57,755 nt of DNA from positions 1-57,755 of the forward strand of contig CAJTZX010000024.1 in the NCBI GenBank assembly GCA_910584345.1. Direction: 5' to 3'. The notes below the pieces were generated by a model. That model was not told the DNA's origin. It saw only the letters and a list, made by a program, of their open reading frames with translations, and did not search any database. Below are positions 35,912 through 44,489 of this stretch, in pieces (position 1 is the first letter of the stretch; the number at the start of each line of letters is the position of its first letter). Made by a program: the position numbers and the translations under genes. The stretch comes from an uncultured Eubacterium sp. Its GTDB lineage: Bacteria; Bacillota; Clostridia; Lachnospirales; Lachnospiraceae.

Positions 35912-35929
35912 TTAGGATAGGAATGTATC

Positions 35930-36718
35930 ATGTTCAATGCGACGTTCTCATTACAGACATTTGAATATTTCCTTTTAGTATTAGTCCGGATTGCGACATG
36001 TATTTTTGCAGCGCCTTTTTTTAACACAAGAGGGATTCCGACAAAGACGAAAATAGGAATGGCAGGCGGTATTGCAATTATGCTGACAGGTGTTTTGCCA
36101 GAGCAGAACCTTGCTTACACAGGTATAATGGAATATGGAGTTATTGTAATCAAGGAAGGAATTACGGGCTTGCTGATAGGTTATTCAGCTAGTATCTGTA
36201 ATTCTATTGTTTTGTTTGCGGGTTCGCTGATTGATATGCAGATAGGACTTTCGATGGCGCAGGAATTTAATCCGATGACAATGATGAATGAGAGTATTAC
36301 AGGTAATTTATATAATTATATGGTAATGCTGATGTTGTTGGCGACAGATATGTATCATTATGTTATTCGTGCGGTTTGTGATTCTTACCAGGTGCTTCCC
36401 ATTAATCAACAGGTGTTTCAATGGGATTATTTATTAGAGGGGATCAGCAGTTATATGTCCGCACTGCTTATTTTGGGATTTCGGATTACCTTGCCGGTAT
36501 TTGCGTGTATGATGCTTGTAAACTGTGTACTTGGCATTTTGGCAAAGGTATCACCGCAGATGAATATGTTTTCCGTCGGTATGCAGTTAAAAGTTTTCGT
36601 CGGACTAACGGTCCTGTTTTTGGCGTTTATGCTGATTGGATCTGTGACAGATAATATTGCGCAGGAAATGAAGCGATTGGTAGTTTATATGATAAAAGGG
36701 ATGTATGTCAGTGAATAA
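35930..36718 (+). CDS. fliR: Flagellar export gate protein FliR
   Basis: 262 residues, six or so membrane helices. Conserved parts include RIATCIFAAPFFNTRGIPT near residue 20 and QIGLSMAQEFNPM, and the C-terminal LVNCVLGILAKVSPQMNMF segment. One FliR completes the FliP5-FliQ4-FliR1 pore. Its stop lies 14 bases inside flhB, so the two genes are coupled. Confidence 0.95.
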   Translation: MFNATFSLQTFEYFLLVLVRIATCIFAAPFFNTRGIPTKTKIGMAGGIAIMLTGVLPEQNLAYTGIMEYGVIVIKEGITGLLIGYSASICNSIVLFAGSLIDMQIGLSMAQEFNPMTMMNESITGNLYNYMVMLMLLATDMYHYVIRAVCDSYQVLPINQQVFQWDYLLEGISSYMSALLILGFRITLPVFACMMLVNCVLGILAKVSPQMNMFSVGMQLKVFVGLTVLFLAFMLIGSVTDNIAQEMKRLVVYMIKGMYVSE

Positions 36719-37838
36719 TAATGAGTTTCAAATGCCGTTAAATCTCCAATGGTTTGCAAAAGATGGGGAAGGCGGAGAAAAGACAGAGCAGCCGACTGCT
36801 AAGAGGTTGTCAGATGCCAGAAATGACGGCAAGGTTGCAAAAAGCAAAGAATTGGATAATGCAGTAGGTTTATTGCTGTTATTTATATTGCTTCAGGTTA
36901 CGATGTCAAATCTGGGCGGAGGTATGCTTGGCCTTTTTGATACGTTTTACAATCGGATTCCAGAGTTTTTGGGCGAGAGCAGCAGGGAAGTGTCAACGGT
37001 ATTTGTATCAAAAATTGTACGTCAGGCATTGATGGATGCTTTTGGAATGGTTATGCCGTTTTTTGCTGCAGGATGTATTGTAATGTTTATCGTAAATGTC
37101 CTTCAGGTAAAATGGAAGGTTACGACAAAGCCATTAAAAGCAGATTTTAAAAAGTTTAATCCGATTAACGGATTTAAACGGTTTTTTTCCAAAGATTCTT
37201 TGGTAGAGTTGCTGAAAGCATTTTTAAAAATTATTATTATCGTATGGGTTGCTTATTCGGCTGTAGTGGATGATTCCAGAAATTTATTGCTGCTATATGA
37301 TATGTCATTGATTCAGGCAGTTATGTTTGTCGGTTCCGTTATCATTAATGCAGGAATGAAAATTTCAATCGCATACTGTATCATAGGTATTGCTGATTAT
37401 ATTTATCAAAAGTGGAAGTTTAAAGAAGATATGAAGATGACCAAGCAGGAGGTCAAAGACGAGTATAAGAATTCAGAAGGTGATCCGCAGGTCAAAGGCA
37501 AACAGAAGGCCAAGATGAGGGAAGCGTCTCAAAGGCGTATGATGCAGGATGTGCCGCGGGCAGACGTTGTTATTACGAATCCGACGCATTATGCGGTAGC
37601 GTTAAAATATGATGCGCAGGAAGCGGAGGCGCCGGTCGTACTTGCCAAAGGAACAGATTATCTGGCTCTTCAGATTAAAGAAAAAGCGAAAGAAGCGGAT
37701 GTGGAAATTGTAGAAAATAAACCGTTGGCACGTATGTTATATGCAAATGTAGAAATCGGGGAAGAAATTCCTCCAGAATTGTATCAGACGGTAGCTGAGA
37801 TACTTGCTACGGTATACCGCTTAAAAAACAGGCTGTAG
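36705..37838 (+). CDS. flhB: Flagellar export switch protein FlhB
   Basis: 377 residues. Cytoplasmic N-terminal EKTEQPTAKRLSDARNDGK, four membrane helices, then the C-terminal cytoplasmic domain with the self-cleavage site NPTH at 292-295 (VVITNPTHYAVALKY). Cleavage and interaction with FliK switch export from hook to filament substrates. The N-terminus has about 20 additional residues before the usual family start. Overlaps fliR by 14 bases. A GTG at 36711 is an alternative start. Confidence 0.96.
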   Translation: MSVNNNEFQMPLNLQWFAKDGEGGEKTEQPTAKRLSDARNDGKVAKSKELDNAVGLLLLFILLQVTMSNLGGGMLGLFDTFYNRIPEFLGESSREVSTVFVSKIVRQALMDAFGMVMPFFAAGCIVMFIVNVLQVKWKVTTKPLKADFKKFNPINGFKRFFSKDSLVELLKAFLKIIIIVWVAYSAVVDDSRNLLLLYDMSLIQAVMFVGSVIINAGMKISIAYCIIGIADYIYQKWKFKEDMKMTKQEVKDEYKNSEGDPQVKGKQKAKMREASQRRMMQDVPRADVVITNPTHYAVALKYDAQEAEAPVVLAKGTDYLALQIKEKAKEADVEIVENKPLARMLYANVEIGEEIPPELYQTVAEILATVYRLKNRL

Positions 37839-37858
37839 CAGAGCGCTGCGGCAGATAG

Positions 37859-38053
37859 ATGAAAGAGAAAGAAAATTATTATATTTATATATTAAATATA
37901 TTTTCAGATAAGCATGAAAAGAAAAAGCTGAAAGCGAAACTTTTGGAAAATGAAAGTAACGAAATACTTTCGGACGAAATACATATAACAAATAAAAAGA
38001 AGCTGCTCAGATTTAGAAAGCAGAAAAATACGAAATCGTTTTATCGCGTATAG
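37859..38053 (+). CDS. Small Lys-rich open frame between flhB and flhA, doubtful
   Basis: 64 codons, rich in Lys, Asn, Glu and Ile, with no recognised domain. No Shine-Dalgarno precedes the ATG (GGCAGATAG-ATG). It fills part of a gap of about 370 bases. It may be a real small gene of the operon, but could equally be chance in AT-rich DNA. Confidence 0.25.
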   Translation: MKEKENYYIYILNIFSDKHEKKKLKAKLLENESNEILSDEIHITNKKKLLRFRKQKNTKSFYRV

Positions 38054-38206
38054 ATAATAAGTTGTCTGATGACAGAGTATATAGTATTTTTGTAACAGTG
38101 ATTGTATGCATATAAAGAGAAGTAGTAAAATGAGAGAACAGATAAGAACTGAAAACAGTGATAATCGAGGTAGAAAAAATACGAAGGAAAGGTGGGATGG
38201 TCAGAA
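38054..38206 (+). promoter_or_regulatory. Gap before flhA with weak promoter and micro-ORF
   Basis: TTGTAA (38090-38095) and TATAAA (38111-38116) are spaced 15 bases, a sub-optimal promoter. A 26-codon frame, ATG 38130 to TGA 38208-38210, ends by overlapping the flhA ATG (ATGA), with only a weak ribosome site. Nothing else was recognised. Confidence 0.3.
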
Positions 38207-40240
38207 ATGAAGAAAGCAGATGTTGGCGTTGCGCTTTATTTATTGGCAGCGATTATATTCTTTATTGTACCAATCCCGAGTCAATTGCTGGATGTTATGC
38301 TTGCACTTAACATCTCAATAGCGCTGGTGGTGCTGTTTAACTGTTTGTTTGTACAGGAAGTTTTGGATATGTCGTTTTTTCCAACGCTCCTGTTGTTTAC
38401 AACGATTTTTCGAATTTCTCTGAACGTTTCTTCTACCAGATTGATTCTTGGTACCGGAGATCCGGGAAATGTCGTTGCGACGTTTGGCGCTTTTGTCGGC
38501 GGCGACGATATTATTATTGGTACGATTGTCTTTATTATTTTAGTAATTATCCAGTTTATAGTTATTAATAAAGGTTCGGAACGTGTATCTGAGGTAACTG
38601 CACGTTTCACATTGGATGCTATGCCCGGAAAACAGATGGCGATTGACGCGGATTTAAATACTGGAGCCATTGATGACAGGGAGGCAAGAAACCGCCGTGA
38701 TAAAATACAGATGGAATCTGCGTTTTTCGGTTCCATGGACGGCGCTACAAAGTATGTAAAAGGAGATGCATCTGCAGGACTTTTGATAACGGGAGTCAAC
38801 CTGATCGGAGGAACGATTATGGGGGTTACCCGTGAAGGGCTGGAAGTGTTGGATGCACTGCAAAAATACGGCGTTTTAACGATTGGTGACGGTCTGGCTT
38901 CCCAGATGCCGTCTTTGATGATATCGCTGGCAACTGGTATTTTGGTTACAAAAGCTTCCAAAGAGGCTGATTTTAGCGATATACTTGTGTCTCAGCTGTT
39001 TGGAATACCAAAAGTATTGTATTTGGTTGGGATGACTTTAGGGTTTTTAGGAATTACGACTCCGTTAAATACAGTACTTTTTATTGCTTTTGGACTTGTT
39101 TATATTATTGTTGGAAGAGTCATGGATCGGAGTATGGCTGTGGGAGCGATTGAAGAAGAGTCTACACAGGCGGAGGAAGAAGCAGAAGAAATCCGCAAAC
39201 CGGAAAACGTCGTTTCGCTGCTGCAGGTAGATCCGATCGAGCTGGAATTTGGTTATGGTATTATTCCGCTGGCTGATGTGAACCAGGGCGGCGATTTATT
39301 AGATCGTGTAGTTATGATAAGGCGGCAGATTGCCCTGGAACTTGGTACAGTTGTTCCGATCATCCGTCTGCGTGATAATATTCAGTTGAATCCAAACCAG
39401 TATATTATAAAGATCAAAGGAATCCAGATTACTGAAGGAGAGATTTTGTTTGACCATTATATGGCGATGAATCCCGGTTATGTGGAAGAAGAGATTACTG
39501 GTATTCCAACCTTTGAGCCTTCCTTTCATCTGCCAGCGATTTGGATTACGGAGAGTCAGAGGGAACGAGCGGAGAGTCTTGGCTATACCGTGGTAGACCC
39601 GCCATCTATTATTGCAACGCATTTAACGGAAATTATTCGCAGCCATATCGCGGAACTTTTGACCAGACAGGATGTACAGAACTTAATCGACAACGTAAAA
39701 GAAACCAATCCAGTACTTGTCGAGGATCTTGTTCCAAAGCTGCTTGGCATTGGCGAAATCCAGAAAGTTTTGCAAAACCTGCTTGCAGAAGGGATTTCGA
39801 TTCGCGATTTGCTTACAATTTTTGAAACATTGGCGGATCATGCAGTGACATCCAGAGATACGGATGTATTGACCGAGTATACTAGGCAGGCGCTAAAGAG
39901 AGCAATCTCAAACCGCTATTTTATGCCGAATGAAGCTACCAGCGTAGTCACACTAGATCCAAATGTGGAACAGGAAATTATGTCATCGGTAAAACAGACA
40001 GAGCAGGGTGCATATTTAACGATCGATCCAGAACGGACAAAGCTGATTATGGAATCTGTAGAGACAGAAATAGCGAAGCTGGAAAATCTCGGCAAGAATC
40101 CGATTATTGTCACATCGCCGATTGTGCGTATGTATTTTAAGAAGATGACAGAAGAATATTTTAAAGATCTGATTGTTGTGTCTTACAATGAGATAGATTC
40201 GAATGTTGAATTACAGTCAGTAGGGATGGTGACAGCATAA
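38207..40240 (+). CDS. flhA: Flagellar export gate protein FlhA
   Basis: 677 residues. ATG at 38207 was chosen because AAGGAAAGGTGGG precedes it and MKKADVGVALYLLA begins the family. Eight membrane helices occupy the first 310 residues, including ISLNVSSTRLIL and FVVINKGSERVSEV-type motifs and the MPGKQMAIDADLNTG segment. The large C-terminal cytoplasmic domain forms the nonameric ring that docks chaperone-substrate complexes. The stop is immediately followed by the flhF start. Confidence 0.96.
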   Translation: MKKADVGVALYLLAAIIFFIVPIPSQLLDVMLALNISIALVVLFNCLFVQEVLDMSFFPTLLLFTTIFRISLNVSSTRLILGTGDPGNVVATFGAFVGGDDIIIGTIVFIILVIIQFIVINKGSERVSEVTARFTLDAMPGKQMAIDADLNTGAIDDREARNRRDKIQMESAFFGSMDGATKYVKGDASAGLLITGVNLIGGTIMGVTREGLEVLDALQKYGVLTIGDGLASQMPSLMISLATGILVTKASKEADFSDILVSQLFGIPKVLYLVGMTLGFLGITTPLNTVLFIAFGLVYIIVGRVMDRSMAVGAIEEESTQAEEEAEEIRKPENVVSLLQVDPIELEFGYGIIPLADVNQGGDLLDRVVMIRRQIALELGTVVPIIRLRDNIQLNPNQYIIKIKGIQITEGEILFDHYMAMNPGYVEEEITGIPTFEPSFHLPAIWITESQRERAESLGYTVVDPPSIIATHLTEIIRSHIAELLTRQDVQNLIDNVKETNPVLVEDLVPKLLGIGEIQKVLQNLLAEGISIRDLLTIFETLADHAVTSRDTDVLTEYTRQALKRAISNRYFMPNEATSVVTLDPNVEQEIMSSVKQTEQGAYLTIDPERTKLIMESVETEIAKLENLGKNPIIVTSPIVRMYFKKMTEEYFKDLIVVSYNEIDSNVELQSVGMVTA

Positions 40241-41536
40241 ATGACAATAAATAAATTTCAGGGGAAGACTGAGAGCGAGGCGATCGAAAAAGCAAAGAAA
40301 GAAATGGGGCCGGATGTCGTAATCATGAGTGTGAAGACAGTGAAGCCCAAAGGTGTTTTTCGCGCTTTAAAAGGAATTTTGTATGAAGTGACAGCTGCGC
40401 TTGAAGAAAACGAAGCAGATAAAGTCCATCCGCCTGTACAGACAGAAGCTGTGTTGTCGATGCAGCAGATGAAAAAGCCGGAAAGCATTAATCTGGCAGC
40501 GGATGAAAATATACGTATTCCGGCTGTCGCGGCAAACAGCTTGGACGAAAGGGCAGGGCGGGTGTTAAAACAACTCAGGCAACAGGAAGATACAACCGAT
40601 CATGTACAAATGCAGCAGCAGACATCATCCAGCGCTATTGAAGAGCGCCTGGATAGCCTGCAGAGTCTTTTAGAAGACCGTATTTCAGCAGAAAAGAAAA
40701 ATCAGGAGGATGGCATAGGAGCAGCGAACGATCATGCACAGGAAGGTTTTTCCTTTGTAAAAATGCTCTATCAGACATTGCTCGATAATGAGGTGGATGA
40801 AAAGTATGCCAACCAGATTTTGGATGAGCTGGAAAAAATTTCTAATAAAGGCAGCAATATTGATTATATATTATCACATATTTACCAAAAACTTGTGTTA
40901 AAATTTGGTCAGCCTAAACCGATCGAATTTCAGGGTTCTAAACCAACAGTTGCTTTTTTTATCGGGCCCACAGGGGTTGGTAAGACGACGACCATTGCAA
41001 AAGTTGCATCCCGTTATAAAGTAGATGAAGGGAAGAAGGTAGCATTCCTGACGGCCGACACTTACCGTATTGCGGCAACTGAGCAGCTGCGGACTTATGC
41101 AAACATTCTGGATATGCCTTTGACGATCGTATATTCATCTGAAGAGATCCAGGATGCAGTCCGTAACTTATCAGAATATGATCTGATACTTGTAGATACT
41201 GCAGGATTTTCGCATAAAAATGCTGCACAGTGTGAAGATGTAAAGAAACTCATCGGCGGACTTTCTGCTGGTAATAAGACTGAGGTATATCTGGTCTTAA
41301 GTGCAACTACCAAATATCGTGATCTGCAGGATATGTGTAACATTTACCGCACTTTTGCAGATTACAGGCTGATCTTTACCAAGCTGGATGAAACCTCATG
41401 TTATGGCAACTTGTTGAATATCCATTTGTATTCGGGAGCGGATTTGTCTTATGCGACTTATGGACAGAATGTACCCGATGATATTGAGGTGTTTGACACG
41501 CAAAAGATTGTGAAGAAATTACTTGGAGGGGATTGA
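40241..41536 (+). CDS. flhF: SRP-type GTPase FlhF
   Basis: 431 residues. The N-terminal B domain (MTINKFQGKTESEAIEKAKK) and a variable Gln/Glu linker precede the NG domain with G1 GPTGVGKTTTIAK (242-254), DTYRIAATEQLRTYA, G3 DTAGFSHK and the G4-like FTKLDETSCYG. FlhF sets where and how many flagella assemble. It abuts flhA directly and overlaps the region before flhG, so co-translation is likely. Confidence 0.95.
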   Translation: MTINKFQGKTESEAIEKAKKEMGPDVVIMSVKTVKPKGVFRALKGILYEVTAALEENEADKVHPPVQTEAVLSMQQMKKPESINLAADENIRIPAVAANSLDERAGRVLKQLRQQEDTTDHVQMQQQTSSSAIEERLDSLQSLLEDRISAEKKNQEDGIGAANDHAQEGFSFVKMLYQTLLDNEVDEKYANQILDELEKISNKGSNIDYILSHIYQKLVLKFGQPKPIEFQGSKPTVAFFIGPTGVGKTTTIAKVASRYKVDEGKKVAFLTADTYRIAATEQLRTYANILDMPLTIVYSSEEIQDAVRNLSEYDLILVDTAGFSHKNAAQCEDVKKLIGGLSAGNKTEVYLVLSATTKYRDLQDMCNIYRTFADYRLIFTKLDETSCYGNLLNIHLYSGADLSYATYGQNVPDDIEVFDTQKIVKKLLGGD

Positions 41537-41538
41537 GT

Positions 41539-42408
41539 ATGGATCAGGCAGAACAACTGAGAAACGTGGTAAAATCAAAACAAGCCCGTTCTGTATCCAA
41601 AGCAAGAGTTATCACAATAACGAGTGGTAAAGGCGGGGTAGGAAAGTCGAATATTGCTGTAAACCTTGCAGTCCAATTGCGTAAGCTTGGAAAAAAAGTG
41701 ATTATTTTTGACGCGGATATGGGTCTTGCAAATGTTGAGGTTATGTTTGGGGCTATACCGAAATATAATCTAAGTGATATGATATACCATGGCAAGAAAC
41801 TAAAGGAGATCATAACAGAAGGTCCTATGGAGATTGGTTTTATTTCCGGAGGAAATGGGATTACAGGAATGAACAACCTGACAAAAAACCAGCTTTCCAG
41901 GCTGGTGAATAATTTAAATGAGCTGGATGAACTGACAGATTTTATTTTGATTGATACAGGGGCAGGCATCGCGAATAACGTGATGGAGTTTGTATCTGCA
42001 AGTCCGGAAGTCCTGCTTGTACTGACGCCGGAACCAAGTTCTTTGACAGATTCTTATTCTCTGATTAAAGCATTGTACGGTAATCCCGGATTTGCCAGAC
42101 ATAGTACGAATATCGAAGTTGTGGTTAATCGTACCGTATCGATGGATGATGGCCAAATTGTATATGAAAAGCTTAGTTCCGTGATATCCAAGTTTCTTCA
42201 AGGTGAGGTACATTTTTTTGGAACAATCCCGCAAGACGGATTATTGGAAAAGTCGGTGCGGGCACAAAAGATTGTTTCCATGACTGCTCCGAATGCAAGA
42301 TCAGCCAGAGCTTTTGAGAGACTGGCCCAGAGCTTGATTGACGGAGAGCCGAATATCGAACCGGATCGTCAGGGTATCAGGGAATTGTTTTATAACTTTT
42401 TTAACTAA
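41539..42408 (+). CDS. flhG: MinD-like ATPase FlhG (FleN/YlxH)
   Basis: 289 residues from ATG 41539, three bases after the flhF stop, with GGAGGGG just upstream. The N-terminal DQAEQLRNVV motif activates FlhF GTPase. The deviant Walker A is SGKGGVGKSNIAVNLA, followed by IIFDADMGLANVEVM and ILIDTGAG. FlhG limits flagellar number and interacts with FliM/FliY. The C-terminal amphipathic helix for membrane binding is plausible. Confidence 0.95.
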   Translation: MDQAEQLRNVVKSKQARSVSKARVITITSGKGGVGKSNIAVNLAVQLRKLGKKVIIFDADMGLANVEVMFGAIPKYNLSDMIYHGKKLKEIITEGPMEIGFISGGNGITGMNNLTKNQLSRLVNNLNELDELTDFILIDTGAGIANNVMEFVSASPEVLLVLTPEPSSLTDSYSLIKALYGNPGFARHSTNIEVVVNRTVSMDDGQIVYEKLSSVISKFLQGEVHFFGTIPQDGLLEKSVRAQKIVSMTAPNARSARAFERLAQSLIDGEPNIEPDRQGIRELFYNFFN

Positions 42409-42434
42409 TCAGTTTCAGTAGACGAAGGAGGAGT

Positions 42435-43193
42435 ATGATTTCAAATGTGATACAGCCAGGCAATAAAGTAGAGCTATGTATGTCTCAGCAGATTGAACAG
42501 GAAAGAAAAACCGGGTTGAGTGCACATATTTATAAAAGTCAGGTGACGGATATTTTTGGGAATGATGAATTGGAGCTGTCTATGCCGTCTGAGGCAGGAA
42601 AACTGGTTATGCTTCCGATTGGAATCCGGTTTGAACTGGTTTTTTATGGCAGCAGCGGTCTTTACCGTGGCCTGGGAATCATAAAGGAACGTTATAAGAC
42701 AAATAATATGCATATGCTGCGTGTGACGCTTAAGAGTCAGCTGCATAAATATCAAAGGCGGGAGTATTACAGGATGCCGTGTGTGATTCCAATGCATTAT
42801 TATGATATTACCATGCAGCATGCTTTGAATCTTCCGGTGGAGCGTTTTCAAATGTTTGTAGATTTGCCGGAGATTGGAATGACGCGCAAAGATGCTTCTA
42901 TCGTGGATATCAGTGGTGGCGGCGCTCGTTTTGTAACAGATATTCAGAATCAGACAGATTCTTACGTTATGATAGAAGTACAGCTTAGAAGTGAAGATTA
43001 TGCGAAAACGTATCTGATTCCGGCACATATTTTATCTTCTTCGGTAACGCAGGCAAATAAAGAACGATTTGAAAACAGAGCGGAATTTATTATTAGAGAC
43101 CGCGTCATCCGGGAAGAAATTATCCGGTATATTTTTGACGAAGAACGTAAAATTCGAAATAAAGAGAGAGAAAGAAGTTCTGATGCGCTATGA
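42435..43193 (+). CDS. ycgR: PilZ-domain flagellar brake protein (YcgR-like)
   Basis: 252 residues. An N-terminal YcgR-N-like beta domain (about 1-100) is followed by a PilZ domain with the c-di-GMP-binding arginines RREYYR (108-113; R109 and R113) and D158-x-S160-x-x-G163 in VDISGGGARF. When bound to c-di-GMP, such proteins slow the motor by contacting MotA or FliG. The stop overlaps the cheB start (ATGA). AAGGAGGAG precedes the ATG. The binding residues are all present, so it should sense c-di-GMP. Confidence 0.9.
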   Translation: MISNVIQPGNKVELCMSQQIEQERKTGLSAHIYKSQVTDIFGNDELELSMPSEAGKLVMLPIGIRFELVFYGSSGLYRGLGIIKERYKTNNMHMLRVTLKSQLHKYQRREYYRMPCVIPMHYYDITMQHALNLPVERFQMFVDLPEIGMTRKDASIVDISGGGARFVTDIQNQTDSYVMIEVQLRSEDYAKTYLIPAHILSSSVTQANKERFENRAEFIIRDRVIREEIIRYIFDEERKIRNKERERSSDAL

Positions 43194-44488
43194 AAAAAAA
43201 TATTTTAGTTGTAGATGACTCTGCACTCATGAGAAGGGCTATTTGTGATATAATCAATTCAAGTAATGAGTATGAAGCGACAGATACATGCAGAGATGGA
43301 CTGGAAGCATATGATAAAATAAAGAAGAACAGCTATGATGCCGTACTTTTAGATATTAATATGCCAAGAATGAATGGACTGGAGCTTCTGCAAAAGTTGC
43401 AAAAAGAGAATATTCGTGCCACGGTAGTTGTTGTGAGCTCTCTGGCAAAAGAGGATGCAAAAATTACGATTCAGGCGATGGAGTATGGTGCGGTTGATTT
43501 TATTACAAAACCGGAAAATATTGTCGAGGCAAAGGGAATGCAGTTTCGAGAAGATCTGACACGACTTTTGAATTCTGTATTGCCTCAAATGCGAACGAAG
43601 CCTCAGACCGTCTTAGCTGCAAAACAGGCGGTTCCGGCTTCTGCTGGAAAATCATCTGCATCGGTATCCGCCGCGGCGGCTGCTGCATCTTCCGCAGTAG
43701 CAACTGCTTCTGCTGCAAGGGCATCTTTATCTACAGCAGCCCGTACAGCAGCCGCAGGAGCCAAAACGCCGGCCACAGGTGGCCAGACAGCGGCAAAGCC
43801 TGTATCTGCTGCAAATACGGCAAACAATGCTGCAGGAGCTGCCGCTGCACCGGCTACGGGGACAGCAGGGAACCGGACGGTACCTCGGAAAACGGCTCCG
43901 GCCGGAGGGCAGAAGCTAATAGCACTTGCCTGTTCCACGGGAGGTCCGAAATCTTTACAGAGTGTAATTCCATATTTAGATAAAAATATGGATGCACCAA
44001 TGGTGCTTGTACAGCATATGCCGATGGGATTTACAAAATCTATGGCAGAGCGTTTGAATGAACTAAGCAAGGTTCAGGTGAAAGAAGCCGAAGAGAATGA
44101 CATCTTAAAAAAAGGATGGGTTTATGTTGCTCCTGGTGGTGCACATCTGGAAGTGGTTGCAGCTAAGGACGGCACACACAAGATTCATTTATCAGATGCA
44201 CCGGCAATTGGCGGGCTGCGTCCTTGTGCAAATGTGATGTATAAGTCGCTAAAGAGAACAAAATACGATGAGATTGTTTGCGTGGTGTTAACGGGCATGG
44301 GTGCGGATGGTACTGAGGGAATTCAAGATTTGAACCGCTCAAAGCCAATTTATGTCATTGCTCAGGATGAACCTACTTGTGTAGTGTACGGCATGCCGAA
44401 AGCAATTGCAGAGGCAGGACTTACCGATGAGGTAGTACCGCTTACGAATATTCCCAAAAGAATAATTAATCAAGTGGGGGTAAAATAA
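43190..44488 (+). CDS. cheB: Chemotaxis protein-glutamate methylesterase CheB with long Ala-rich linker
   Basis: 432 residues, longer than usual (about 350). The receiver domain has D9/D10 and phosphorylated D55 (LLDINMPRMNG). The methylesterase domain has catalytic S249 (ACSTGGPKS), H276 (VQHMPMGFT) and D373 (GMGADGTEG). Between them, residues 141-242 are almost only Ala, Ser, Thr, Gly and Pro, a flexible linker of about 100 residues. CheB removes methyl groups from receptors during adaptation and deamidates Gln. Overlaps the ycgR stop by four bases. Confidence 0.96.
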   Translation: MKKNILVVDDSALMRRAICDIINSSNEYEATDTCRDGLEAYDKIKKNSYDAVLLDINMPRMNGLELLQKLQKENIRATVVVVSSLAKEDAKITIQAMEYGAVDFITKPENIVEAKGMQFREDLTRLLNSVLPQMRTKPQTVLAAKQAVPASAGKSSASVSAAAAAASSAVATASAARASLSTAARTAAAGAKTPATGGQTAAKPVSAANTANNAAGAAAAPATGTAGNRTVPRKTAPAGGQKLIALACSTGGPKSLQSVIPYLDKNMDAPMVLVQHMPMGFTKSMAERLNELSKVQVKEAEENDILKKGWVYVAPGGAHLEVVAAKDGTHKIHLSDAPAIGGLRPCANVMYKSLKRTKYDEIVCVVLTGMGADGTEGIQDLNRSKPIYVIAQDEPTCVVYGMPKAIAEAGLTDEVVPLTNIPKRIINQVGVK

Positions 44489-44489
44489 G

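Noticed and set aside
38281..38961. 226-codon minus-strand frame opposite flhA
   Set aside because: Antisense to the FlhA membrane domain, no family resemblance, inside a well-supported operon.
43603..44070. 155-codon minus-strand Ala/Val/Pro-rich frame opposite cheB
   Set aside because: Open only because the GC-rich Ala linker of cheB lacks stops on the other strand.
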